The translations under genes were made by a program, and so were the position numbers. The notes beneath the pieces are model-generated. The model was not told the DNA's origin. It did no database searches and saw nothing but the letters and a program-made list of their open reading frames with translations. From contig NZ_AUDH01000023.1 in NCBI RefSeq assembly GCF_000425365.1, forward strand, positions 1-51,733: a stretch of 51,733 bases of DNA, written 5' to 3'. The DNA is from Rubritepida flocculans DSM 14296. GTDB taxonomy: Bacteria > Pseudomonadota > Alphaproteobacteria > Acetobacterales > Acetobacteraceae. This document shows positions 23,504 through 31,760 of this stretch, piece after piece (position 1 is the first letter of the stretch; each line of letters opens with the position of its first letter).

Positions 23504-23913
23504 CAGAACGGCACCTCCGGCGTTCCGCTGGAGGCGGAGGCGCGCATGGCGTCCTGGAAGGCGCCGACGGCCACCTCCGCGAGCGTCAACACCTGCTGCT
23601 CCGACAGCGCGTTGAGGGCCGTGGTCCAGCCGATCTCGGCCATCACCTCGGCCATCGCCCGCATGGCGGCGCGGAGGGCAGCGCGCTCGTGTTCGGTGAG
23701 GTCAACCATGGCGGTGGACCGCCGCACCAAGCGCACCCACCAGCCCTGGCAGGTGATGGAGCAGAAGGAGACCGAGGACGGGCCCCATCGCGGCTTGCCG
23801 CGATGGGAACCCGGAAGCGGCGGCTTCGCCGAGGTCGGGTCGAACCAGCCGAAGCCGCGCTCCGGCCGCCGGCACACGGCGCAGAGCGAGCGAGGTGCGG
23901 GTGCCAGGGGCAT
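23503..23913 (-). CDS. DUF6511-like zinc-binding phage protein with an inserted palindromic element
   Basis: A 136-residue protein from ATG 23911-23913. The N-terminal 'RSLCAVCRRPERGFGWFD' and 'SFCSITCQGWW' form two cysteine pairs of a small zinc-binding module. The C-terminal half 'MAEVMAEIGWTTALNALSEQQVLTLAEVAVGAFQDAMRA' is the conserved part of DUF6511. Between the cysteine pairs lies 'GSHRGKPRWGP', which is encoded by a 31-bp palindrome that recurs 166 bases away. It therefore looks like an in-frame insertion that lengthened the loop without breaking the gene. Function is unknown. Confidence 0.7.
   Translation of the reverse strand: MPLAPAPRSLCAVCRRPERGFGWFDPTSAKPPLPGSHRGKPRWGPSSVSFCSITCQGWWVRLVRRSTAMVDLTEHERAALRAAMRAMAEVMAEIGWTTALNALSEQQVLTLAEVAVGAFQDAMRASASSGTPEVPF
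23783..23813 (+). repeat. Palindromic repeat element, copy 1, inside the DUF6511-like gene
   Basis: A 31-base sequence starting ccccatcgcggc and ending gatgggaacccg. It contains a perfect 11-bp stem (cccatcgcggc / gccgcgatggg) with a two-base TT loop. It is identical to 23949-23979 and in the same orientation. Confidence 0.9.
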
Positions 23914-23928
23914 AATCGGTCGCCGGCG

Positions 23929-25653
23929 TCATGCCGCCCTCCCCGGGACCCCATCGCGGCTTGCCGCGATGGGAACCCGACCCAGGCCGCTGGGGAACAC
24001 CGCGGCCAGGATCTGCTGCCGGTGCCAGAGGAAGTTCAGCCGGCAGTTCGCCGCGTATTTCGACAGGCCGAAGTCCAGCGCCGGATCGGCGTCGCCGGCC
24101 TTGACCAGCAGCTCGCGCTGGCGCGGGCTGGCGGGGTGGTTTAGCCACATCCGGCTCTTGGTGGCGGCGGCCCCGGTCTCGGCCTGGCGCAGGAAGTCGT
24201 CGGCCCCGGCCAGGACCTGCGCGCGCTCGCCGACCCCGAGATGACGCAGCCGCCCCTGGCGCAGCTTGCCGACGGCGTGCCAGTGCTCCCCGTCGAAGAA
24301 CACCCCGGCCCAGGCGTCGAAGCCGCAGGCGATCATCGCGTGGCCGTCGCCATGCATGTCCCACCATCGGAAGGGCGAGCGGTCCAGGAGGTCGATCTCG
24401 GTCAGCCCGAAGCGCTGCAGCGGGCGCGTCTCGCGAAGCTTTCGCTCCCAGACATGGCCGCAGAAGGGGCAGGCGATGGTGCCGAGCGGCACCTCGGCCG
24501 CGCAGTCCGGGCAGGTCTTGTAGGGCGCCTGGCCCGGCTCGGCGTCCTCCTCCTCGGCAAGCATGCCGTCATGCTCGATCGAGCCGTGGCGCTGCGCCGC
24601 GCCGGCGAAGTCGAGGACGACGCAGTCGGTCTTCACCACGCCCGGGAAGCGCTCGGGATCCACCTTGCGCAGCCCCCGCCCGATCGCCTGGACGAAGGTG
24701 CCGCGGTGGAGCATCGGGCGGAGCACGACGATGCAGCCGACCGGCTGGCTGTCGAAGCCCTCGGTCAGCACCATGCAGTTGGTGATCACCTGCACCTCGC
24801 CGCGGTCGAAGCGGGCGAGTAGCGCCGCACGCTCCTTCGCCGGCATCTCGCCGGTCACCGTCGCGGCGGTGATCCCGGCGGCGCGGAAGGCGGCGGCGAC
24901 CGCCTCGGCGTGGGCGACGGTGGCGCAGAAGGCGATGGTGCGGCGATCCGAGGCGCGCTCGCGCCAGTGCTCGACCACCGCCTCGTTCACCACCGCCCGG
25001 TTCAGCACCCTGGCCGCGGCGTCCATGTCGTAGTCGCCGGCCGTCGCGCCGACCTGATCCAGGTCGTCGGAGACGCCGATGTCGATGGTGAAGGTGCGCG
25101 GCGGCACCAGGATGCCCTGGGCGATCAGGGCCGAGATCGGCAGGTGGAAGGCGATGTTCGAGAAGGTCTTGCGAAGGCTGCGGCCGTCGCCGCGCTCCGG
25201 GGTGGCCGACAGGCCGAGCAGCTTCAGCTTCGGGTTGGCGGCGCGGGCGTCGGCGATGATGGCCTGGTAGCTGTCGGCGGCCGCGCGGTGGCACTCGTCG
25301 ATGACGAGGTGCGACACCTGCCCCATGCGGGTGCGCCGCGCGGAGCGGGCCAGCGTCTGCACGCTGCCGAACACCACCTGGCCGGACCAGTCGTCCCGCT
25401 CGGCCTTCACGACCGAGGCGGAGAGGCCGGCGACCCGACCGATGGTCGCGCGGTTCTGCTCGATCAGCTCGTCCGTGTGCTGCAGCACCAGGATGCGGGC
25501 GCCGGGCTCGGCCGCCGCCTCCTCGCCGATGTAGAAGCCGGCAACCACGGTCTTGCCGGCGCCCACGGGAAGCGCGACCAGCGTATTGCCCTCCGTCGCG
25601 GTCTTGGCGCGGGCGGCGTCCACCGCCGCCCGCTGGTAGTCGCGCGGGATCAT
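23929..25653 (-). CDS. DEAD/DEAH-box (SF2) helicase
   Basis: A 574-residue protein from ATG 25651-25653 (MIPRDYQRAAVDAA). Motifs in order: Q-like 'PRDYQRAAV', Walker A 'LPVGAGKTVVAG', 'VIDECHRAAADSY' (DECH), 'LGLSATPERGDG' (SAT) and 'VLTEGFDSQPVGCIVVLRPM...QAIGRGLRKVD' (motifs V-VI). A four-cysteine zinc ribbon follows (CPDCAAEVPLGTIACPFCGHVW). It is the XPB/UvsW-like helicase often found in alphaproteobacterial prophages, probably for branch migration or replication restart. The last residues come from palindrome copy 2, so the native C-terminus is probably altered. Confidence 0.9.
   Translation of the reverse strand: MIPRDYQRAAVDAARAKTATEGNTLVALPVGAGKTVVAGFYIGEEAAAEPGARILVLQHTDELIEQNRATIGRVAGLSASVVKAERDDWSGQVVFGSVQTLARSARRTRMGQVSHLVIDECHRAAADSYQAIIADARAANPKLKLLGLSATPERGDGRSLRKTFSNIAFHLPISALIAQGILVPPRTFTIDIGVSDDLDQVGATAGDYDMDAAARVLNRAVVNEAVVEHWRERASDRRTIAFCATVAHAEAVAAAFRAAGITAATVTGEMPAKERAALLARFDRGEVQVITNCMVLTEGFDSQPVGCIVVLRPMLHRGTFVQAIGRGLRKVDPERFPGVVKTDCVVLDFAGAAQRHGSIEHDGMLAEEEDAEPGQAPYKTCPDCAAEVPLGTIACPFCGHVWERKLRETRPLQRFGLTEIDLLDRSPFRWWDMHGDGHAMIACGFDAWAGVFFDGEHWHAVGKLRQGRLRHLGVGERAQVLAGADDFLRQAETGAAATKSRMWLNHPASPRQRELLVKAGDADPALDFGLSKYAANCRLNFLWHRQQILAAVFPSGLGRVPIAASRDGVPGRAA
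23949..23979 (+). repeat. Palindromic repeat element, copy 2, at the 3' end of the helicase gene
   Basis: All 31 bases match 23783-23813. Here it is read in a different frame, giving 'RVPIAASRDGVPG' within the last 20 residues of the SF2 helicase. Confidence 0.9.
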
Positions 25654-25667
25654 GGCGGCCCTCCCGC

Positions 25668-26309
25668 TCAGCGCGCCCAGAAGGGCGCGTTGCCCGCGGC
25701 GGCGGGCGGCTGGGCCGGCTGGGCGGACGCCCAGGGCGGCGCCGCGGCGCCGGTCGCCGGGGCCGCCGGGCCGGGCGGCATGGGCTGCGCCGGCGCCGCC
25801 CCCATCAGACGGGCGTAGTCGGCATGCTCGGGCCCGATCGCGGCGGCGATGACGTTGCGGCCCGGGCCGCGCGGGTCGTCGCGGTCCTTCTCGACGCCGA
25901 TGCGGGCGAGGAACTCCATCCCGTTCAGGTCGCCGTAGCCGCGGATGGTGCGCGCGGCGCGGGCTCGGTCGGAGGTGTCCTTCGCGGCGATGCCGCGCGC
26001 GCTCTCCAGGATCCCGCGGATCAGGGCGCGGCCGCGATTGGCGTAGGTGTCGTCGCCCTGGCCACCCTTGCCGCGCAGGCCGATGCGCGTGAAGACGCGC
26101 CGCCGCGCATGCGGCCCCTCCACGATCACCGCCTCGGTGTTGAGGTACTGCGCCTCGCTGGTGCGGCTCTGCGTCACCCAGCCCTCCGGGCCGACGCCGC
26201 CGGGCCGGATGGTGAGGCGGACCTTCGCCAGCGTGCCGGCGGGAATGGGCTCGAAGGCGTCCTGCTGCGCCTCGGCGCCGTTGAAGTCGTGCGTGAAGCT
26301 GCCGGACAT
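25668..26309 (-). CDS. DUF669-like phage single-stranded DNA-binding protein
   Basis: A 213-residue protein from ATG 26307-26309. 'MSGSFTHDFNGAEAQQD...IPAGTLAKVRLTIRPGGVG', 'EAQYLNTEAVIVEGPHARRRVF' and 'GYGDLNGMEFLARIGVEKD' follow the plan of DUF669-type proteins, phage ssDNA-binding proteins next to a RecA-like ATPase. The last 50 residues are proline/alanine-rich and end in NAPFWAR, which may be a protein-contact tip like that of SSB, though it lacks the acidic character. It lies three bases after the ATPase gene, supporting a shared recombination role. Confidence 0.7.
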   Translation of the reverse strand: MSGSFTHDFNGAEAQQDAFEPIPAGTLAKVRLTIRPGGVGPEGWVTQSRTSEAQYLNTEAVIVEGPHARRRVFTRIGLRGKGGQGDDTYANRGRALIRGILESARGIAAKDTSDRARAARTIRGYGDLNGMEFLARIGVEKDRDDPRGPGRNVIAAAIGPEHADYARLMGAAPAQPMPPGPAAPATGAAAPPWASAQPAQPPAAAGNAPFWAR

Positions 26310-26312
26310 GGC

Positions 26313-27227
26313 TCAGCCCTCCTGCGCCGTCGTGCTGGTGGTGGGGGTCGCGGGCGCCGCCGCGGGCAGTCCGACCTGCAACTGCGCCGCGGGCGGCGAT
26401 GCGAGCGGACGGCGGATCTTCTCCATCAGCCGGGCGAGATGCGGCTCCTCGATCGTGGCGAGGCGGCCGCTGCGGTCCTTCGCCGGGAAGCCGTAGGGGT
26501 TCAGCGTGGTGCAGACGAAGGCGCGGTACGGCCGGCCGTCCTCGGTGCGCAGCTCCGCCATGGTGATCAGCTCGTCGACCACGCCGGGCAACTCGAGCCC
26601 CGTCTTGGTGCCCTCGATCTGCAGCGCGAAGAACGGCCGGTTGAAGTCGTCGAGCCTCTTGTCGAGGATGCCGACCAGCCAGACGTTCTTGTCCGGCGTG
26701 TGCTGCAGGTGCGTCAGCCAGCCGATCATCTCCTGGCCGAGCAGGCCGTAGGCGCCGCGCAGGTCGGGCTTGCCGCTGCGGTCGGAGACCGCCTGCGGCT
26801 GGCCCTTGCACCACTGCAGGCAGAGCCGCGAGGCGACGGTGATCGAGTCCACGAAGACCGTCCGGTACTTCGCGAGCTGCGCGGGGCTGCCGAAGGCCTC
26901 GCAGACGCGGGCGTAGTGCGCCGCGCCGTAGGGCTGGTCGTCGCGCATCGCGGGGTTGGGCCCGCCGATCCAGCAGGCGAGGTCGCGCGCCATCTCCCAG
27001 CTGCGCACGCGCACCTCGTCGCCGGGCCAGCCCTGCACGGCGAGCTCGCCGGCCTCGAGGTTGACGAACAGCGTGCGGCCCGCGTCCAGCGTCCACAGCT
27101 GCGAGGTCTTGCCGATGCCGGAGATGCCGGTCAGCACGCCCTTGATGCCGCGCTGCTCGGCCATCCGCTCGTCGGCGGTGATGATGCGGAAGCCGCCCGG
27201 CGGCCGGCTGTCGAAGGGCGCGCTCAC
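26313..27227 (-). CDS. RecA-like (AAA_24) phage nucleotide-binding protein
   Basis: A 304-residue protein from GTG 27225-27227, overlapping the upstream stop by four bases. The Walker A 'LTGISGIGKTSQLWTL' is followed by 'TLFVNLEAGEL', 'YRTVFVDSITVASRLCLQWC' (Walker B) and 'NVWLVGILDKRLDDFNRPFFALQIEG'. This is the phage ATPase family that replaces RecA/Sak functions and loads single-strand annealing or replication proteins. The gene for a probable ssDNA-binding partner lies just downstream. The C-terminal 30 residues are a disordered proline/threonine tail. Confidence 0.82.
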   Translation of the reverse strand: MSAPFDSRPPGGFRIITADERMAEQRGIKGVLTGISGIGKTSQLWTLDAGRTLFVNLEAGELAVQGWPGDEVRVRSWEMARDLACWIGGPNPAMRDDQPYGAAHYARVCEAFGSPAQLAKYRTVFVDSITVASRLCLQWCKGQPQAVSDRSGKPDLRGAYGLLGQEMIGWLTHLQHTPDKNVWLVGILDKRLDDFNRPFFALQIEGTKTGLELPGVVDELITMAELRTEDGRPYRAFVCTTLNPYGFPAKDRSGRLATIEEPHLARLMEKIRRPLASPPAAQLQVGLPAAAPATPTTSTTAQEG

Positions 27228-27526
27228 TTGCGGCGCTCCTCGAAGCGGACGGCGGCCTCCACGGCGAGATCCGCGCCGCGGGCACCGGCGCGGCGCGCGC
27301 GGTCGTGCAGCTGCTTCAGCGCGGTAACGCGGCGGTAGATCGCGTCCGCCTCGTCGCCGAGCGCCTGGATGGCGAAGGCGACGTCGTCCACCGTCGCGTC
27401 GGTGACCGCCTTGCTGAGCGGCTGGCCGTATTCGCCGAGCTCGCCGGTGCGGACGCTGTCCGGCAGGTCGGCCAGCGCGTATGAGGACTCGCGGAGCCGC
27501 TGCAGCGGCGTCGTGGTCTTGAACAT
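27224..27526 (-). CDS. Small helical unknown phage protein
   Basis: A 100-residue protein from ATG 27524-27526. It is almost entirely helical and charged ('DVAFAIQALGDEADAIYRRVTALKQLHDRARRAGARG'). It overlaps the ATPase start by four bases, so it is probably part of the replication/recombination transcript. I do not recognise a family. The 147 bases upstream (27527-27673) contain a small stem (cccggc / gccggg near 27651-27667), which may slow or end transcription from the HTH gene. Confidence 0.6.
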   Translation of the reverse strand: MFKTTTPLQRLRESSYALADLPDSVRTGELGEYGQPLSKAVTDATVDDVAFAIQALGDEADAIYRRVTALKQLHDRARRAGARGADLAVEAAVRFEERRK

Positions 27527-27673
27527 GGGAGCTCGACTCCTTCGTCGTCGCGCTCCTGGTCCGTCGATGCAGGTGCTGCCGGGCCCCGACGCAGCGGAGC
27601 TGACCGTCCCGGTGTTCCCGCCTCGCGGCGGTGTTGCATTCCCAGGAAGACCCGGCAGGAAAGCCGGGCGCGG

Positions 27674-27886
27674 TCAGGCGGCGTTGCGGGCGTCGGAGAC
27701 GGCGGCGCTGGAGGTGCGCAGCTGCGCCGCCTCGTACGCCTCGATGTCCTCGAGGCGATAGGCGACGCGGCCGCCGATCTTCAGGAAGCGCGGCCCCTGG
27801 CCGAGCCAGCGCCAGCGCTCCAGCGTGCGCGGGCTGAGACACCAGCGGCGCGCCAACTCGGACTGGGTGAGATGCTTCGTCCCCAT
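27674..27886 (-). CDS. Excisionase/AlpA-like helix-turn-helix protein
   Basis: A 70-residue protein. ATG 27884-27886 is chosen because GGAG lies six bases before it; an in-frame ATG at 27896-27898 is an alternative. 'HLTQSELARRWCLSPRTLERWRWLGQGPRFLKIGGRVAYRLEDIEAYEAAQL' is a MerR-like winged helix of the HTH_17/excisionase type. It could help excision by the serine recombinase or regulate the early promoter next to it. It is the only DNA-binding regulator in the early cluster; no CI-type repressor is visible. Confidence 0.75.
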   Translation of the reverse strand: MGTKHLTQSELARRWCLSPRTLERWRWLGQGPRFLKIGGRVAYRLEDIEAYEAAQLRTSSAAVSDARNAA

Positions 27887-28060
27887 GGTCCACTCCATCG
27901 TCCTTCGCGGAGGCGGCGCCGACACGCGCCACCGCTCCTTGAATGCGAAGAATTTCAGGGACTTAGGGGGAAACTTATATAGACAGCGCCGATTTTTCTT
28001 GTGACATCACGGCGGCGGAAACCGGCGGAAAACCGAGATCAAGGCCCGCCAAGTGTGACG
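27887..28060 (-). promoter_or_regulatory. AT-richer gap before the early genes: probable promoter region
   Basis: 174 bases between the HTH gene and the QueC-like gene, clearly less G+C-rich than the surroundings. On the minus strand a TATATA (27981-27976) is a possible -10 box about 90 bases before the HTH start; a matching -35 is poor. The repeated 'gtgaca(t/c)' phrases near 28000-28085 may be operator half-sites. Confidence 0.3.
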
Positions 28061-29953
28061 TCAGGGCGATGTGGTTGTGACATCGGGCGCTACCGTGGGG
28101 CCTCCAGGAATGGTCAAAGTCCCGATGTCGGCGAGCGAAAGCTCACGCAGCGCGGGGTTCAGCCGATAGCCGGATCGCTGGCGGTTTTCGATGAAGCTGT
28201 TCTGGTCGAGGGGCAGGCCAAGCGCGACGGCAAGCGGTTCAATGGCCTCTCTGAGCCGCCGGATCTGGGTGCGCAGGGACGGCTCGCTGATCTTGAGTCG
28301 GCCCGCGAGCACGTGGGGCGGCATGAACGGCACCTCGCGCCCGTCCTTCTTCGCGCTCCGGAAATCCGCCAGAAGCTCTTCCACGACTCGGAAGTTCGCC
28401 TCAGTCAGTGTGGTGCCGTCCCGGAACACGACCTTACGCCTCGTCTCGTCGATCGCGAACTCGAACACAGGAGCAGAGAGCCGATCGACGAAATCCTTGA
28501 CCTGCTTGTCGTAGTTGTCCTGGGGCGGCGGCTCGATGCTGCTGCGCGCGAGGCAGAGGGATATGAGCGATCCTGCCGGCAGCGCGTTCCTCGCGAGATC
28601 GGCGGCATGATCCCGGATGCCCTTCTCGATGACCGCATTGACCGCTGCGGCCTGACGCTGGAAGAGGTCGTACAGGCGATCGCCCGCCTCGGTCGGCGAA
28701 AGCCCCGGGAAGTGGCCGAGCGCGGCGACGACTTCCGGGAATTCGGCCGGGAACCGCTCCCTGGTGGTGCCGGCGATCTTTCGGAAGAAGGACACGTAGC
28801 TCACCGCCATCCGGCGATCGTCGCTCGTGCTGCGATCCGCCGTCAGCAGATCGACCTTGTAGTTCGACGCAGGCTCGTGGGCGCCGAGGCCGGCAGCGAG
28901 GATGGCGAAGCGTCGGTCGATGCACTGCGAGCACTCGCCGCAATGCGGGTGCTCCCTGGTCCGGCGATACGGTCTGGTGCAGCTGTTCGTCAGTGGCAGG
29001 AGATCGACCATGCCCGCATCCTGCACGAGCCTGGCAACCTCGCTTTTCGTCAGCCACTGCAATGGATTCTCGATCGAGAAGGAGCGATCCAGGAGTAGGG
29101 AGAACAGCTCCTCGAGGCCGCGAAAAACCCGAGGATGCGTGGTGCGCGTGGCCCGACCGCCAACGACATCGCCTGCCATGGGCGGATTGATGCTGACGAC
29201 GCCATTCTCATAGAAGGTGAGGCTGTCCTTGCCGGACATGCGCGCGATGACCAGGCCGAGGCACGCGAACAGGAACGACCGGCTCCGCTGCGAAAAGTCG
29301 ACGGCCTGGCTGTTCTCGTTTGTCACCCAGACAGGAATGTAGGCGATTCGACGCTCGAGGCCGCGCTCCTTCAGCCTCTCGACAAGCGTCTCTTGCACGT
29401 TCCTCACCTTGGACGACGAGGAATGCCCGACCAGGCAGACCGAGCGCTTGCGCATGACGAGGTCCTGCAGCGCGCCTGCGAACGAGTCGAGGCCGCCCGA
29501 GAACATCGCAATCACGTCATGGTCGGCCGACGCGTCGACGAAATTGTCGAAGTAGAGGTCGCGGGGATAGAAGGGGTCCCTCGCCTGACGGAACTCGAAG
29601 GAGTAGCTGTCGTCGGAGAGGAAGCCGAGCGTCTCGGCGAGCAGGCGCTGCACCTCCTGCTGCTGCCAGATGGCCAGCTTACGCACCGGGATCGCGAAAT
29701 GGAGGTTGCGCCGCCAGCTCTCGGCGAAGTTGGCCAGGGTGGTCCTTCCTCGGCCAACTCGCTGGTCCGCACAATAGACATAGGCGGCGATTTCAAGCAG
29801 ATCGATCAACAGGTCGGGCACGTTCGCGACCATCGCGCGCGTGATGTAGTCGATGCGCAGATTGACGTTCTTGCCCTCGCCGTGCACGTTTAAAACCACA
29901 GCATCGTCCTGTGACGGCATAGCGACGCCGCACTCTATCCGGGTTCTCTTCAC
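28061..29953 (-). CDS. QueC-like PP-loop ATPase with C-terminal winged helix; candidate defence protein
   Basis: A 630-residue protein from GTG 29951-29953, coupled by a four-base overlap to the gene upstream. Residues 1-145 are an unfamiliar N-terminal region. The PP-loop 'MFSGGLDSFAGAL' lies at 150-162. The QueC-type zinc site is complete: Cys325, Cys338, Cys341 and Cys344 (SCTRPY...HCGECSQCIDRR). Residues about 350-520 are helical and unassigned. Residues about 530-615 resemble an OmpR-type winged helix (LAGRLKISEPSLRTQIRRLREA...GYRLNP). Normal QueC is about 230 residues and makes preQ0. Enlarged QueC relatives occur in defence systems (Qat, type IV CBASS). No queuosine genes are here, so defence is the better inference. 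Confidence 0.75.
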   Translation of the reverse strand: MKRTRIECGVAMPSQDDAVVLNVHGEGKNVNLRIDYITRAMVANVPDLLIDLLEIAAYVYCADQRVGRGRTTLANFAESWRRNLHFAIPVRKLAIWQQQEVQRLLAETLGFLSDDSYSFEFRQARDPFYPRDLYFDNFVDASADHDVIAMFSGGLDSFAGALQDLVMRKRSVCLVGHSSSSKVRNVQETLVERLKERGLERRIAYIPVWVTNENSQAVDFSQRSRSFLFACLGLVIARMSGKDSLTFYENGVVSINPPMAGDVVGGRATRTTHPRVFRGLEELFSLLLDRSFSIENPLQWLTKSEVARLVQDAGMVDLLPLTNSCTRPYRRTREHPHCGECSQCIDRRFAILAAGLGAHEPASNYKVDLLTADRSTSDDRRMAVSYVSFFRKIAGTTRERFPAEFPEVVAALGHFPGLSPTEAGDRLYDLFQRQAAAVNAVIEKGIRDHAADLARNALPAGSLISLCLARSSIEPPPQDNYDKQVKDFVDRLSAPVFEFAIDETRRKVVFRDGTTLTEANFRVVEELLADFRSAKKDGREVPFMPPHVLAGRLKISEPSLRTQIRRLREAIEPLAVALGLPLDQNSFIENRQRSGYRLNPALRELSLADIGTLTIPGGPTVAPDVTTTSP

Positions 29954-30738
29954 GGCATGCCCTTCCGCTTGCCGAGCTCGCGGCGCAACTTTTCAGACGC
30001 GTAGCTGGCGAAATTCTTAAGGTCGTCCCGCGTCAGGATTTTGCCATCGCGATATCGGTTCTTCCCCAGCCAATCCCGCGCGAAGCCGCGCATGATGAAC
30101 GACGCCTCGTCGCAATGCCGGCGGATCGCGGCGTTGAAGGCGTCAAGGTCATGGAGGGATTTCGTCACGCGCTCCGGGCCGATCATGCGATGGAGGTCCC
30201 GGTCGAGATAGTAGTGGATCACGCGCTCGACCAGCCTCGCGTAGAAGCGCTGCGCCAACTCGGCGAACACGACGGTCTTTCGCAGCGAGGCCAGGTGGTC
30301 GCGCGACTTGTCGATGATGGGCTGCCAGAGGTCGGGCTGCCGCGGTTGTAGCGTTTCGGCGAGCGCACTCAGCGCGGCCTGGTGAGCGTGTTCCCCCAGG
30401 TCCGTCCCGGTGCTCGGGAAACGCCGGTGCACGCGTTCCAGGGCGTGGTCGAATGCGACAAGGACCTCCGGGATGGATTTCGGCAGAGGCGCCTTGAAGC
30501 CAAGTTCTGCGAGTTCTTCGGCGGCTGACTCGGCACCGGCCGCTTGGGGCAGCCGCGCAAGCAGCCAGAGCGCTTCGATGAAGACGGGATCCTTGGCCGC
30601 GCGCGTCAGCGCGTCCTGACCAACATCTGTCACCGCGTCCACCAAGTCGGCGGTGGGCAGCCCGCCATCGAGAAGAAACCGGACGATTTCCGGAAGCTTG
30701 CGATGGGCCGGAAGAGTCCCAAGACGCTGGTGGCCCAT
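29950..30738 (-). CDS. Unrecognised helical partner of the QueC-like protein
   Basis: A 262-residue protein from ATG 30736-30738. It is mostly helical, with phrases 'GRTLPAHRK'-like basic start (MGHQRLGTLPAHRKLPEIVRF), 'PVFIEALWLLARLPQAA', 'RKTVVFAELAQRFYARLVERVIHYYLDRDL' and a basic end 'ARDWLGKNRYRDGKILTRDDL...LRRELGKRKGMP'. There is no signal peptide, membrane segment or obvious catalytic motif. Its stop overlaps the start of the QueC-like gene (GTGA), so the two are made together and probably act together. It is not the QatB I would expect in a Qat system, and neither a Qat ATPase nor a TatD nuclease is present. Confidence 0.6.
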   Translation of the reverse strand: MGHQRLGTLPAHRKLPEIVRFLLDGGLPTADLVDAVTDVGQDALTRAAKDPVFIEALWLLARLPQAAGAESAAEELAELGFKAPLPKSIPEVLVAFDHALERVHRRFPSTGTDLGEHAHQAALSALAETLQPRQPDLWQPIIDKSRDHLASLRKTVVFAELAQRFYARLVERVIHYYLDRDLHRMIGPERVTKSLHDLDAFNAAIRRHCDEASFIMRGFARDWLGKNRYRDGKILTRDDLKNFASYASEKLRRELGKRKGMP

Positions 30739-31062
30739 GATTCACCGCGCAGCGTCCAGCCGACCAGCTGGCCAACGTCTTACCCTACGCCCGGAGGCTC
30801 CCGGAAGCACCCAAGCCAGCTCCATGAACGCCGGATCGCGGCACCGGGCCGCATTGCAAGCATGGCGAACGGATGACTGTTTCGCAATCGGGAGTAGAGA
30901 AGGGGGGCGCCGGGTAGCATGGCGAGAAGTCGCTCCGCACACCCTCCCTTGTAAGGCGGCATTCGCGCGGTTTCGCGGAGATGCTTTTTTGCACGGCGGA
31001 ATGCGCTAAGCGTTTGATTTGGCTACCAAAGGGACGCTTGGCTGCGTTACGCCCTCCTGGCC
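30739..31062. other. 324-base gap between divergent operons
   Basis: This separates the minus-strand QueC-like pair from the plus-strand integration genes. Promoters for both, and possibly the attachment site of the serine recombinase, are expected here. I see no gene with convincing codon use and cannot place promoter boxes with confidence. Confidence 0.4.
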
Positions 31063-31256
31063 ATGCGGCTCCATCTCAACCAGTCGCTCCCACCCCATCT
31101 CCGCGAGGTCTGCGACCTCCTCGCCCGCGGCCTGTTGCGGCTGAGGAGCCGCGCTGCCGAGGAAGCCGCGCGCGAAGACGCGGCGGCGGGAGACACTCGC
31201 CTACACTTCGTCCCTACCCAGCGCCGTCATGCGAACCCCAGGACGAGGGAGACCGC

Positions 31257-31260
<4 letters not shown>
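31063..31260 (+). CDS. Small protein of the recombinase operon
   Basis: A 65-residue protein from ATG 31063-31065 that ends in a four-base overlap (ATGA) with the DUF2924 gene. 'LREVCDLLARGLLRLRSRAAEEAAREDA' followed by 'GDTRLHFVPTQRRHANP' matches the small open frames that regularly precede DUF2924 and recombinase genes in alphaproteobacterial prophages. The overlap and this conserved order argue that it is a real gene. Its function is unknown. Confidence 0.65.

Positions 31261-31756
<496 letters not shown>

Positions 31757-31760
<4 letters not shown>

Noticed and set aside
23783-23979. CRISPR array
   Set aside because: Only two copies with unequal, coding surroundings, a self-complementary repeat and no further units.
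28061-29953. Ordinary QueC of queuosine/preQ0 biosynthesis
   Set aside because: It is almost three times too long, has a winged helix at the end, and no QueD, QueE, QueF or FolE genes are near.
28061-30738. Qat anti-phage system
   Set aside because: The QueC-like part fits QatC in fold only. There is no QatA ATPase, no QatD TatD-type nuclease, and the partner does not look like QatB.
30742-30994. Several 60-70 codon frames in the gap before the integration module
   Set aside because: They overlap one another in different frames, lack start signals and resemble no known protein.
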